A stretch of DNA of 38,359 bases from Algicola sp. Its GTDB lineage: Bacteria > Bacteroidota > Bacteroidia > Flavobacteriales > Flavobacteriaceae. Each line of letters opens with the position of its first letter. Position 1 is the first letter of the stretch. Under the pieces are notes generated by a model, which saw only the letters and a list, made by a program, of their open reading frames with translations, had not been told where the DNA came from and searched no databases. The position numbers and the translations under genes were made by a program. Location: contig JAAEZI010000007.1 of NCBI GenBank assembly GCA_018222915.1, positions 75,621 to 113,979 on the forward strand, given 5' to 3'. Below are positions 7,401-15,359 of the stretch, piece by piece.

Positions 7401-10400
7401 GCACATTGATAGTCAAGTTCCCTTGACCGAAATCATTTTGAAAGGCATAAAAATAATGGATGCCAAATCCTCCCAAATCTGAGGCTCTCACAGGAATAGA
7501 GATGGTCTTTTTGTTGTTGTTTAAAAGAATAGTTCGCTTGTCAACAATGTTATGATTTTTTTCAATTTCTATGGTGACATAGAGTTCCTTCGCCGCAGAA
7601 GCGAGAGTGATTTCAACGGTATCATCTTTTGAATAAACACTTTTATCAGTGGTGATATTGAAAATTTGATGGTCGGCTAAAGTGTCGTCTTTATCACTAT
7701 AAATAAAGGTTTGCGCTTCATCTTTTACCAGTTGTCCGAAACGATCTTTGGTTTCAAGTAAGATGCGATAGGTTCCAGAATCCCAACGTTTCATATTTCC
7801 CAAATCTAATGTTTTGGAATCTTCGGTATCAAAGGTTTTGGATAGAATCATGTCTCCTTTATCCCAACGCTTGGAATCATTTTCGTCTTTATAAGCTTGG
7901 TGTGGAAAAAGAGACTTAAATTCTTCTTTGGTAAACTCTTGGTAGTCTGGCGCTGGCCAAGGTCTGGTTCTTAAAACACTATTTGGCGCTTTTAGCTTAT
8001 AAATTTTGACGGTTCCTTGAGTGGGTACAAAGGAGCCGTTCAGGTTTTTAGTAGCTATCGTGATTTTATGATCGTTGTTGGTTTTATCTAATACGCTGGC
8101 AATAGAAACGGAGGCCTTTAAAGCATGATAACCTACGTTCACCGTAGTGGTAGCACTTCTTGTTTCACCATTGAGATCTGTGACATCCGCTGTGATTTCA
8201 TAATTGAAAATGGGTAAAGAGGATTTGTCGACGCTCTTGTCTGGAATGGCTTTAAATTTGATTTCAAAATTCCCTGAGGCATCTGTAGTGATTTCACCAT
8301 GGGTGATTTCCTGTGGCTCACTATTGAAATAGGGTCTATACCAATAGTACCAATCTGGATAGCGCACGTTGCGATGTACACGATAAACGACTTTGGCGTC
8401 GGTGATATTGCTCCCAGCATAGGCCAACGCATGTCCAGTGACTACAACCGTATCATTCACCTTAAAGGTGTTTGTAATGGGTTTAAAATTAGCTTCAAAT
8501 TTTGGTCTTTTATATTCCTCTACGGAAATATAATGATGGGTTGTCAGGTTATTTTCACCTGTCATTCTTATGGAATAATTTCCTAATAAACCTTGATTTG
8601 GTAAGATAAATTCACCTGCTACTGAACCATAGGCATTGGTTTTAAGCGATTGTGTTTTTAGGACTTCCCTGTTTTTATTATAAAGGGTAATGGCTACGGT
8701 TGAATTCGCTACAACTTCGGCATTAGCCTCTGAATTATTGATAACAATCCCTTTAAAATATAGGGTTTGCCCAGGTCTATATATGCTTCGGTCTGAAAAT
8801 ATAAATCCGTCGTGGACTATTTTTTTATTAGAATTGTCATAATTGTAATAACGGTTTAAATACAAATTCTCAAAAATAGCCTCTTCATTATTGTAGAGGA
8901 TATTTAGTTTAATGTTGGAGCGCGAATAATCGGTTTTCGGAATGGTAAATTCGCCCTGAGCATTTGTAGTATATTGCTCCTTTATGAGTTTGTTTTGGTA
9001 ATTTTTACTGTATATAAACGTAACCTTAGCTTGGGATAAAGGTTGTCCGTCGATTCTATCAAATACCTGATAGGTTGTCTGGTCTTTATGTTCTTTTTGG
9101 ACATAGGCGATATTCGTGACTTGAACGACTTTGAATCCATAAATGTTGCTGTCATTCATTACTTCTCCAAAGACCACATAAATGCCATTGTCTAATTTAG
9201 GCAAGGCAATTTCTGTGCGATGGCTTTGATAATCACTTTCATTTTTTAGATGAGAAGTCCACTTTTTTACTGGCTTAAACTTCTTAATGTATTGCAGCTC
9301 TTTTTCACTATCATGATTATAAGCCCTTAGGGTTTGTAATTCATATTCTGAAATTTTAGAAACCTTAAAACCGATGCTATCTAAATTTTTGTAAGTGATT
9401 AATGCCAAGGCATGCGATTGCGTAGGCACATAATTTTCTGTGATTACTTGTAACGTCGGACTTTCAATCTGAGTTTTTAGAAGTCGACATTTATGGGCTC
9501 CTGTACTCTTTGGATAATCAGCAATGACGGTATTGCACATAGTGATGGCTTCCTTGAGTTTCCAACGATATTTCTCGTTAGTGTTAGCCTCGTACTGCAC
9601 ACCTAATTGATGATAATATTCTGCAATTTCATAAGCGTATAAGGCAGCTACATCGTTATTCTCACTTTGATATTTAGTATACGCTGTTTCTAAGGTCATT
9701 AAGAATAAATCCCCTTTTTCTTTAAACGTAGCCTTACTGTGGACGTAATGTAAACGCTCAATATCGATCACAGCTAAAGCATCAGAAGCCTCGTCCTTTA
9801 AGTGAAATTTCACCAAGCTTTGATAGATTTTTAAAGCATGTAGCTGTAAGGATGTGCTATCTTTAGATTTTATGTCTAGCCGCGAAAAACGATCAGCGCT
9901 ACTAAGGGTTTCAGGGTTATCTATCTCAAATTTATAGGCAGGTTGCGTGATACTGTTTTCATCAGACTTATAGAATTGAAGGGCATTGTGCGCCAATATA
10001 TCAAATACGGAAGGTCTGTAGCGTTTCGAGTCGGTTTGATTGATTACTATGGCATCATAATTAGTAAGATCAGTTTTTTGCAGTATGAGACCATTTTGCA
10101 AAGAATTTTGATAATGGACATGAATCTGATGGAACAAGGTTTCGAGATCCCAAGTTCTGAAATCAGTCTCATCCACTTTTTCGCTCGTTTTGGTGCGATT
10201 GTAAAACTTCCAACGATTTTGGTTGAAATATTGCCAGTACAGTGTGGCTAGAATATTTTCTAAAATATTTTGATCGGGAATGTCACTACTAGAAATAGCA
10301 GCTTTAAAGTCATTAACAATTTTGAGCTGTGCATCTTCTTCAAGAGTGAGCGCATATTTGCTTCTAAACAATAAAGTTTTTATTTCTTGTGCTGAATTGT

Positions 10401-10575
10401 CATCTGATTTAGCTTTTTGTTCAATGCGCTTTACCACATCTAACGCCGATTTTGGTAAACCCTCTTTTTCAAATGCTTCAACTTCTTTCCACAATTTATC
10501 ATAATCATCTTGTGATTGAGCATTGGTAAAATTAGCGAAGCATACGATCATTAACAGACTTATAATTGATTTCAT
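4495..10575 (-). CDS. Alpha-2-macroglobulin-like protein with thioester motif
   Basis: A 2026-residue exported protein with a signal peptide (cleavage near NA|QS, about residue 20) and no lipobox. The N-terminal 500 residues look helical. The macroglobulin segment starts near the characteristic SDRSIYRPGQ at 594-603. A low-complexity region at about 1180-1250 could be the bait region; it is followed by FFFPQLTTDADG (from 1260) and TPEALSKWKLQLLAH, typical of the A2M core. The thioester motif is C1485-N-E-Q1488, in the context YPYDCNEQTF. The thioester domain and C-terminal macroglobulin domains follow. Bacterial A2Ms are thought to trap attacking proteases in the periplasm. In Proteobacteria they often sit beside a penicillin-binding protein (pbpC); none is adjacent here. 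The family assignment is secure; the trap function is inferred from the family. Confidence 0.9.
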   Translation of the reverse strand: MKSIISLLMIVCFANFTNAQSQDDYDKLWKEVEAFEKEGLPKSALDVVKRIEQKAKSDDNSAQEIKTLLFRSKYALTLEEDAQLKIVNDFKAAISSSDIPDQNILENILATLYWQYFNQNRWKFYNRTKTSEKVDETDFRTWDLETLFHQIHVHYQNSLQNGLILQKTDLTNYDAIVINQTDSKRYRPSVFDILAHNALQFYKSDENSITQPAYKFEIDNPETLSSADRFSRLDIKSKDSTSLQLHALKIYQSLVKFHLKDEASDALAVIDIERLHYVHSKATFKEKGDLFLMTLETAYTKYQSENNDVAALYAYEIAEYYHQLGVQYEANTNEKYRWKLKEAITMCNTVIADYPKSTGAHKCRLLKTQIESPTLQVITENYVPTQSHALALITYKNLDSIGFKVSKISEYELQTLRAYNHDSEKELQYIKKFKPVKKWTSHLKNESDYQSHRTEIALPKLDNGIYVVFGEVMNDSNIYGFKVVQVTNIAYVQKEHKDQTTYQVFDRIDGQPLSQAKVTFIYSKNYQNKLIKEQYTTNAQGEFTIPKTDYSRSNIKLNILYNNEEAIFENLYLNRYYNYDNSNKKIVHDGFIFSDRSIYRPGQTLYFKGIVINNSEANAEVVANSTVAITLYNKNREVLKTQSLKTNAYGSVAGEFILPNQGLLGNYSIRMTGENNLTTHHYISVEEYKRPKFEANFKPITNTFKVNDTVVVTGHALAYAGSNITDAKVVYRVHRNVRYPDWYYWYRPYFNSEPQEITHGEITTDASGNFEIKFKAIPDKSVDKSSLPIFNYEITADVTDLNGETRSATTTVNVGYHALKASVSIASVLDKTNNDHKITIATKNLNGSFVPTQGTVKIYKLKAPNSVLRTRPWPAPDYQEFTKEEFKSLFPHQAYKDENDSKRWDKGDMILSKTFDTEDSKTLDLGNMKRWDSGTYRILLETKDRFGQLVKDEAQTFIYSDKDDTLADHQIFNITTDKSVYSKDDTVEITLASAAKELYVTIEIEKNHNIVDKRTILLNNNKKTISIPVRASDLGGFGIHYFYAFQNDFGQGNLTINVPYPKTELEIETATFRDKLQPGTDETWSFKIKGPKGDQVTAELLASMYDMSLDQFKSHEWRFDPMQRPYYYPSYRVNVGNGFATGRFSIYNIRQSFGSFPSQRFDQFNLFGLRMGFGNAYYLRGRVAGLEIVEDESVMEEVVVAGYSSPRSESKLMNAVAMDSVSETGLDDVSKQKDTDDKTKAEEKDFGAIKVRKNLQETAFFFPQLTTDADGHVSFSFTTPEALSKWKLQLLAHTKSLESATTTLEAVTQKELMVLPNVPRFLREGDQITISSKISNVTEKALNGHAKLILTDAISGKDITRHMGILPTGETVQFSVDAKGNTDVSWSLNIPFDVDAVQYKILAKAGDFSDGEQNALPILSNRMLVTETLPMWVKSNETRTFTLDKLKNNTSTSLKHHQLSFEVTSNPAWYAVQALPYLMEYPYDCNEQTFSRYYANALASHIANTNPRIQEVFNQWKNTDALVSNLEKNQELKSILIEETPWLRDAQDETEQKKRIALLFDLNKMSNELTAAHRKLKNGQMPNGAWAWFNGGRPNRYITQHIVAGFGHLDKLGVTTEDHKQMIDKAIHYLDSEFIEDYKNLKKYNKEIDLSKDHLSYIQLHYLYTRSFFPDNKPSKEVQKIMDYYHTQIEDYWLKRSLYAKGLMVLVTHRKGNERISKSILKSLRETSITSEELGMYWKNNTSSWYWHQAPIETQALMIEAFSEVEGPTETIDNLKIWLLKNKQTNRWKTTKATTEAVYALLLQGSDWLSVTEMVDVSIGGQALAPSQLENVKIEAGTGYYKTSWTGSEIEPDMATVKMTKKGKGIAWGSLYWQYFEDLDKITSAETPLKLSKKLFKKTHTDRGEEITEITSETSLEVGDLVRVRIELRSDRVMEFLHMKDMRAAGLEPVNVLSQYKWQDGLGYYESTKDASTNFFFDYLPKGIYVFEYDLRVQNAGDMSNGITTIQSMYAPEFSSHSKGDRLKIN

Positions 10576-10684
10576 AAAACTTATTTTTTTAGGAAATTAA
10601 ACCTTAAAACCCACTAAAAAAATAACAAATACGTCATTGTTTCGTTTGGTTGAGGGAAGTTAATCATTTTCACAGTAAACTGAT

Positions 10685-10692
10685 TATCTTTG
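10685..10692 (+). promoter_or_regulatory. -7 promoter box TATCTTTG for the TPR gene
   Basis: TATCTTTG matches TAnnTTTG exactly, 62 nt before the chosen ATG at 10755. The only clear TTG upstream (10650-10652) is too far away (32 nt) to be a regular -33 partner. The box lies downstream of the longest possible open-frame start at 10650, which supports the later start. Confidence 0.5.
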
Positions 10693-10754
10693 TGCTTTCA
10701 AAATCAAAAACAATACCAAGAACTAAATGGTATACCTTTTGCGTAAATAAGTGT

Positions 10755-11711
10755 ATGAAGTATTTATTTGTTTTTTTAATAATTCCTTTGTTAGGACTGT
10801 CACAAGAGCCATCTTTAGGACATGCCAAATCTTTAATGGATGCCAAAAATTATGTAAAAGCAGTAGAAGCGCTAAAGACTTATGTGGCTAATCACAAAAA
10901 TGATCGAGAAGCGATTGAACTTTTAGGTGATGCCTATGGTTATCAAAAAAAATGGGACGAAGCGGCTTCCAATTACAAACGGTTAGTAGAATTGGATCAG
11001 AGTAATGCCAATTATCATTACAAGTATGGCGGTTCACTCGGCATGAAGGCTTTGAGTGTAAGTAAACTAAAAGCTTTGGGTATTATTGGAGATGTCAAGG
11101 AGGCTTTTCTGAAAGCTGCAGATTTAGATCCCAATCATATAGATACACGCTGGGCTTTGGTGGAATTATATATGCAGTTACCTGGAATTGTAGGCGGTAG
11201 CAAGAGTAAATCATTAAAATATGCAAATGAATTAGAACTGTTGTCAAAAGTGGACGGGTATTTGGCCAAAGGTTATATCCATGAATATGATGATGAACCA
11301 GAATTGGCAGAAAAATACTATAGATTGGCTATTGAAGAAGGAGGTTCATTGACCTGTTATGATAAGCTTACAGCCTTATATGAAAAAAGCAATCAACCAG
11401 ATAGGGCCATTTCAAACTTGGAAGCTTCAGGCATTAAGCACGAGCGCAATGCCATGCATTACCAAATTGGAAAGGTATGTGCAGAGTACAATATTCAATT
11501 AGATAAAGGTGAGCGCTGTTTGTTGGTATATATTGAGAATCACTCAGCCAAAGATGGTGTGCCAAAAGCATGGGCTTATTATCGATTAGCTCAAATTTAC
11601 AAGTATAAAAACGACAAGGAAGATGCCTTAAAATGGATTAACAAGGCGATTGTCAGTTTGCCTAAAATTGATGTTTTTAGGAAAGAAAAATCACAAATCG
11701 AAAGTTTATAA
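10755..11711 (+). CDS. Secreted tetratricopeptide-repeat protein
   Basis: A 318-residue exported TPR protein. I chose the ATG at 10755 because it opens with a signal peptide (MKYLFVFLIIPLLGLS|QE), while the open frame extends upstream to 10650 across the promoter box. Helical repeats of the TPR type follow: AKSLMDAKNYVKAVEALKTYV, AIELLGDAYGYQKKWDEAASNYKRLVELD, a longer variable middle, and a last clear repeat AYYRLAQIYKYKNDKEDALKWINKAI near the C-terminus. TPRs act as protein-protein interaction scaffolds; the partner is unknown. The gene is divergent from the A2M gene (180 bp between start codons) and 78 bp upstream of the murein ligase start, which has its own -7 box. Two cysteines in the C-terminal half could form a disulphide. 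Confidence 0.8.
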   Translation: MKYLFVFLIIPLLGLSQEPSLGHAKSLMDAKNYVKAVEALKTYVANHKNDREAIELLGDAYGYQKKWDEAASNYKRLVELDQSNANYHYKYGGSLGMKALSVSKLKALGIIGDVKEAFLKAADLDPNHIDTRWALVELYMQLPGIVGGSKSKSLKYANELELLSKVDGYLAKGYIHEYDDEPELAEKYYRLAIEEGGSLTCYDKLTALYEKSNQPDRAISNLEASGIKHERNAMHYQIGKVCAEYNIQLDKGERCLLVYIENHSAKDGVPKAWAYYRLAQIYKYKNDKEDALKWINKAIVSLPKIDVFRKEKSQIESL

Positions 11712-11760
11712 GTCTTATAAAAACTTATTAGATTCCTTTCCGTCTTAGCACTTCAATTGC

Positions 11761-11768
11761 TATATTTG
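11761..11768 (+). promoter_or_regulatory. -7 promoter box TATATTTG for the mpl gene
   Basis: TATATTTG matches TAnnTTTG exactly and ends 21 nt before the ATG at 11790, so the leader would be about 15 nt. No good TTG is found 17-20 nt upstream. Confidence 0.5.
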
Positions 11769-11789
11769 AAGGTCTACAAAAATCAATTC

Positions 11790-13145
11790 ATGAATGTACA
11801 TTTTATAGCTATAGGTGGAAGTGCCATGCACAATTTGGCATTAGCTTTACATCAAAAAGGATATCACGTAACCGGAAGTGATGATACTATTTTTGAACCC
11901 TCTAAATCGCGATTGGAAGCTAAAGGTTTATTGCCGCAATCCTTTGGTTGGTTTCCTGAAAAAATCACCTCTAAATTAGATGCCATTGTCTCAGGGATGC
12001 ATGCCAAAGCAGATAATCCAGAGTTACTGAAAGCTCAGGAATTAGGATTGAAAATTTATAGTTATCCCGAATTTTTGTACGAACAATCTAAAGACAAAAC
12101 CAGAGTCGTCATTGGAGGAAGCCATGGTAAGACAACCATTACATCTATGATTCTTCATGTCATGCATTATCATGAAAAGGATGTAGATTACATGGTAGGT
12201 GCGCAGTTGGAAGGTTTTGATGTTATGGTAAAACTGACAAAAGATAATGACTTCATTGTATTAGAAGGCGACGAATACTTAAGTTCGCCAATTGATAGGC
12301 GCCCGAAATTTCATTTATACAAACCAAATATTGCTTTGCTCAGTGGTATTGCATGGGACCATATCAATGTGTTTCCAACCTATGAGAATTATGTTGAGCA
12401 GTTTGCTATTTTTATTGATAGTATTGTTCAAGGAGGAAGCATCAATTATAATGAGGAGGATCCTGAAGTGAAGCGTGTTGTTGAAGCGAGCGAAAATCCA
12501 ATAAGAAAATTGCCTTATCGCACACCTGAATATCGGGTTGAGAACGGACAAACGCTTTTAGCGACACCTGAAGGTGATTTGCCCATAGAAATTTTTGGTG
12601 AGCATAACCTTAATAACTTAGCTGGAGCAAAATGGATTTGTCAGCACATGGGTGTTGATGAAGACGATTTTTACGAGGCTATAGCCACGTTTAAAGGCGC
12701 AAGTAAGCGCTTAGAAAAAATAGCAGAAAGCCCTAAAAGCGTCGCATATAAAGATTTTGCACATTCACCTAGCAAAGTGGAAGCGACTACTAAAGCAGTG
12801 AAAGAACAGTATGAAAATAGAACCTTACTCGCGTGCTTAGAATTGCATACTTACAGTAGTTTAAATGCTGAATTTTTAAAGGAATACAAAGGTGCTTTGG
12901 ATGACGCAGATATTGCAGTGGTTTTTTACTCACCGCATGCCGTTGAAATCAAACAATTGGAAGAGGTGACTCATGAACAAATAGCGAAGGCATTTCAACG
13001 AGATGATTTGATTATTTATACCAATCCTAAAGATTTCCAAGATTACCTTTTTCAACAAGATTTTGACAATAAAGCGCTTTTATTAATGAGCTCTGGAAAT
13101 TACGGTGGATTAGATTTTGATGAAATAGCCCAGGTGATCCAGTAA
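11790..13145 (+). CDS. mpl: UDP-MurNAc:L-Ala-gamma-D-Glu-meso-DAP ligase (Mpl-type)
   Basis: A 451-residue Mur-ligase-family enzyme. Mpl reattaches the murein tripeptide recovered during wall turnover to UDP-N-acetylmuramate, a cytoplasmic peptidoglycan-recycling step. The Rossmann-like N-terminal domain opens with HFIAIGGSAMHNLA. The ATP site GGSHGKTT is at 109-116, EGDEY at about 159-163 and the Mur signature SGIAWDHINVFPT at 185-197. The length matches Mpl (about 450) and the N-terminus resembles Mpl more than MurC (GIGG.GMSG). I chose ATG 11790 because the conserved domain starts at once; the frame extends to a TTG at 11757 that would overlap the -7 box. MurC is the main alternative, less likely because of the sequence and the lack of a mur cluster around it. 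Confidence 0.82.
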   Translation: MNVHFIAIGGSAMHNLALALHQKGYHVTGSDDTIFEPSKSRLEAKGLLPQSFGWFPEKITSKLDAIVSGMHAKADNPELLKAQELGLKIYSYPEFLYEQSKDKTRVVIGGSHGKTTITSMILHVMHYHEKDVDYMVGAQLEGFDVMVKLTKDNDFIVLEGDEYLSSPIDRRPKFHLYKPNIALLSGIAWDHINVFPTYENYVEQFAIFIDSIVQGGSINYNEEDPEVKRVVEASENPIRKLPYRTPEYRVENGQTLLATPEGDLPIEIFGEHNLNNLAGAKWICQHMGVDEDDFYEAIATFKGASKRLEKIAESPKSVAYKDFAHSPSKVEATTKAVKEQYENRTLLACLELHTYSSLNAEFLKEYKGALDDADIAVVFYSPHAVEIKQLEEVTHEQIAKAFQRDDLIIYTNPKDFQDYLFQQDFDNKALLLMSSGNYGGLDFDEIAQVIQ

Positions 13146-13255
13146 GTTCTTTTTAGACAATAAATTAAATGTTCCTCCGTTTTTAAAAACAACTAACCCA
13201 TATTTTGATCCTTATACAATAGATTTACGTTTTTTAATTCTAACTATTTAATCTT

Positions 13256-13894
13256 ATGAAACGTATTGTCTTCGGTTTTTTTGCCATTATTTTGTTAAAT
13301 GCTTGCTCTGATACAGAGTCCAACAGTACGCCATTACCCGATGCTAACTTTTATGCATTGACTTTAGGAAACTCTTGGGTCTATAAAAATTATAAGTACG
13401 ATCCAGGCTCTGAAACCTATCAAGATACTGGTGTGATTGACTCCGTAAGTGTTGTAGGTTTAGAGGATATTTCTGGAGTCAAATATTTCAAGATGAGACG
13501 TATGACCATAGGTAATGAAGCTGGTATTACCTTCTGCAATCCTAATGGCGAACATTTTGAGTATGTGCGGGACGACAACGGGAATCTCACCACAATTGAC
13601 GGACATGTTAAATTCAGCCACACTGATGCATCTCTAAGGACAATTGCCGCTTATGAATGGGGAACCATAGTAGAACAATTGATGGAAGGAACTACAGAAC
13701 TTTCGGTGACATCTGGAGTATTTGATTGTATGAAATCAGAGCGCTACGCCATTTTATCAAACGGTGATATAGCTCCAGGAGTTGACTCTTTTTACTATGC
13801 CGATGGTTACGGACTAATCTATGATACAAGCTCTACGGTAACCAACGAAATTCCCAGTATCATTAGATATTTGGATAGTTATAATGTACAATAA
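13256..13894 (+). CDS. Lipoprotein of unknown function
   Basis: A 212-residue lipoprotein with signal peptide and lipobox LNAC (14-17), lipidated at Cys17. The residues after Cys (SDTESNS) are acidic and serine-rich, a pattern that in Bacteroidota can direct lipoproteins to the cell surface; this is suggestive only. The mature part is beta-rich (FYALTLGNSWVYKNYKYDPGSE near the start), and that opening resembles other small Flavobacteriaceae lipoproteins of unknown role. No catalytic motif is visible. Its stop codon (13892-13894) is directly followed by the stop of the convergent PaiB-like gene, with no spacer and no terminator hairpin. Confidence 0.7.
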   Translation: MKRIVFGFFAIILLNACSDTESNSTPLPDANFYALTLGNSWVYKNYKYDPGSETYQDTGVIDSVSVVGLEDISGVKYFKMRRMTIGNEAGITFCNPNGEHFEYVRDDNGNLTTIDGHVKFSHTDASLRTIAAYEWGTIVEQLMEGTTELSVTSGVFDCMKSERYAILSNGDIAPGVDSFYYADGYGLIYDTSSTVTNEIPSIIRYLDSYNVQ

Positions 13895-14488
13895 TCATTC
13901 AAAAATCATATCTAAAAACGAGCTGATGCTTTCCTGATTAGCTCTAACAAGTTCTAATCGAGCGGCTGCGATGTCTCTCGGTTTTTTATCTTGTGATAGC
14001 TTAAATTTACCTTCCCATTCGGTAATGGTAATTTCAAACATTTTAATGTAATCGAGATTCCTTTCGAGTCTCGGGTTATCAGGTTCTAATACATACTTAT
14101 GTTCTGGAGCTTCTAGGTATTCTGTCATCGAAATTAAAGATTGCTTTAATGCCGGTTTTTGGTCTATGGCTTTAACGGTTCCTTTTAAGTGTACTTTAAT
14201 ATAATTCCAGGTAGGTAACTGTGTTGTCGTATAAATGGAAGGAGAGATATAGCATTGTGGACCAGAGAATAGCACTGTTATGGGCTGGTCATTTTTTAAA
14301 AAAGCCATTTGCGGATTAAAAATGTCAATGTGACCAATTAATTTTCCGTTGTCAAAGATTAACGGTAAATGTGAGATCAAAGGTTGATTGTTGTCTATAG
14401 AAATAAGAGTTCCTAAGGGATAGTTTTTGATGACTTCGATAAGATGTTCCCTTTGGTCATCTTGATGATGTGGTGGTGGATATTTCAA
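13895..14488 (-). CDS. FMN-binding PaiB-family protein
   Basis: A 197-residue protein of the PaiB/FMN-binding negative regulator family (flavin-reductase-like split-barrel fold). Supporting segments are MKYPPPHHQDD at the start, SHLPLIFDNG, the core SGPQCYISPSIY followed by LPTWNYIKVHLKG, and KFKLSQDKKPRD near the C-terminus, all in the order expected for PaiB. Length is close to the usual 200-210. Family members bind FMN; in Bacillus PaiB acts on sporulation and protease genes, but regulation in Bacteroidota is not established. It is divergent from radC, with 84 bp between the start codons. Its 3' end abuts the convergent lipoprotein gene. Confidence 0.85.
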   Translation of the reverse strand: MKYPPPHHQDDQREHLIEVIKNYPLGTLISIDNNQPLISHLPLIFDNGKLIGHIDIFNPQMAFLKNDQPITVLFSGPQCYISPSIYTTTQLPTWNYIKVHLKGTVKAIDQKPALKQSLISMTEYLEAPEHKYVLEPDNPRLERNLDYIKMFEITITEWEGKFKLSQDKKPRDIAAARLELVRANQESISSFLDMIFE

Positions 14489-14572
14489 AATGATGAAATT
14501 AATTAAAAATCATTATTTGTGTCGAATATATTCTATATATTTAACAACAATAAAAGTACTAATTTTAAGTGT

Positions 14573-15292
14573 ATGTCGCACAAAGAGACGTCATTTTCAA
14601 TAAAAAGTTGGAGTGTAAGTGACCAGCCTAGAGAGAAATTACGAGATAAAGGAAAGGCGACCTTAAGTGATGCTGAGTTGTTAGCCATTATTTTAGGTTC
14701 TGGTAATACTTCAGAAAGTGCTGTGGCATTGAGCCAGCGCATATTAGCAAGTGTCGGTGATAACCTGAATGCATTGGGTAAGTTGTCTTTAAAGCAATTG
14801 ATGTCTTTTAAAGGGATAGGTGAGGCTAAAGCCATTGCTATTACTGCAGCTCTCGAATTAGGAAAACGAAGGCGCAATGAACTGCCTTTAAAGAAATATA
14901 AGATTGGTTCTAGTCAAGCTGTTTTCGACTTAATGCAGCCCATACTTGGAGAATTAGAACATGAAGAGTTCTGGATTATTTACCTCAATAACTCCAACAA
15001 AGTGATTCAAAAACATCAATCGAGTAAAGGAGGTATTACTGGTACCATTGTCGATGTGCGATTGGTTCTGAAAACAGCTTTAGAAGTTGGTGCCGTCGGT
15101 TTAATTTTGGTACATAACCACCCTTCAGGAACCTTAAAACCGAGTCAGGCAGACAAAAATTTAACCCAAAAAATAAAAGTTGCGGCACAAAGTTTGGACA
15201 TCAAGATTTTAGACCATGTGATTATTACGGAAAAGGCGTATTATAGTTTTGCCGATGCATCGCAGCTGCAATTTGATGTCCATATATTTTAA
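14573..15292 (+). CDS. radC: RadC family JAB/MPN-domain protein
   Basis: A 239-residue RadC protein. The N-terminal UPF0758 region starts with IKSWSVSDQPREKL, with KGKATLSDAELLAIILGSG, then a helix-hairpin-helix motif around FKGIGEAKA (79-87). The MPN domain carries the JAMM-type zinc ligands: Glu near 131-132 (HEEFW), HNHPSG at 181-186 and Asp194 in PSQAD. RadC was named for DNA repair, but its biochemical role is not settled. The ATG at 14573 is chosen because the conserved family start follows; a GTG at 14519 would add 18 unconserved residues. It is divergent from the PaiB-like gene. All putative metal ligands are present. Confidence 0.93.
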   Translation: MSHKETSFSIKSWSVSDQPREKLRDKGKATLSDAELLAIILGSGNTSESAVALSQRILASVGDNLNALGKLSLKQLMSFKGIGEAKAIAITAALELGKRRRNELPLKKYKIGSSQAVFDLMQPILGELEHEEFWIIYLNNSNKVIQKHQSSKGGITGTIVDVRLVLKTALEVGAVGLILVHNHPSGTLKPSQADKNLTQKIKVAAQSLDIKILDHVIITEKAYYSFADASQLQFDVHIF

Positions 15293-15359
15293 ATCTCAAT
15301 GAAAGTATATATTTTGATTTGAAATTGGTACTTTTAAAATCTGGAATCAGAATAGAAGT

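Noticed and set aside
8299..8586. Open frame antisense to the A2M gene, and similar ones at 4751-5332 and 9943-10504
   Set aside because: They lie wholly inside a well-supported gene on the other strand, resemble no family and have no promoter; chance shadows.
10650..10754. Longer N-terminus of the TPR protein starting at 10650
   Set aside because: The extension covers the exact -7 box TATCTTTG and puts a signal peptide in the middle of the protein; the ATG at 10755 is the natural start.
13146..13255. Terminator after mpl (self-complementary GTTTTTAAAAAC)
   Set aside because: The stem is only A-T pairs apart from its ends and has no loop; not a credible terminator.
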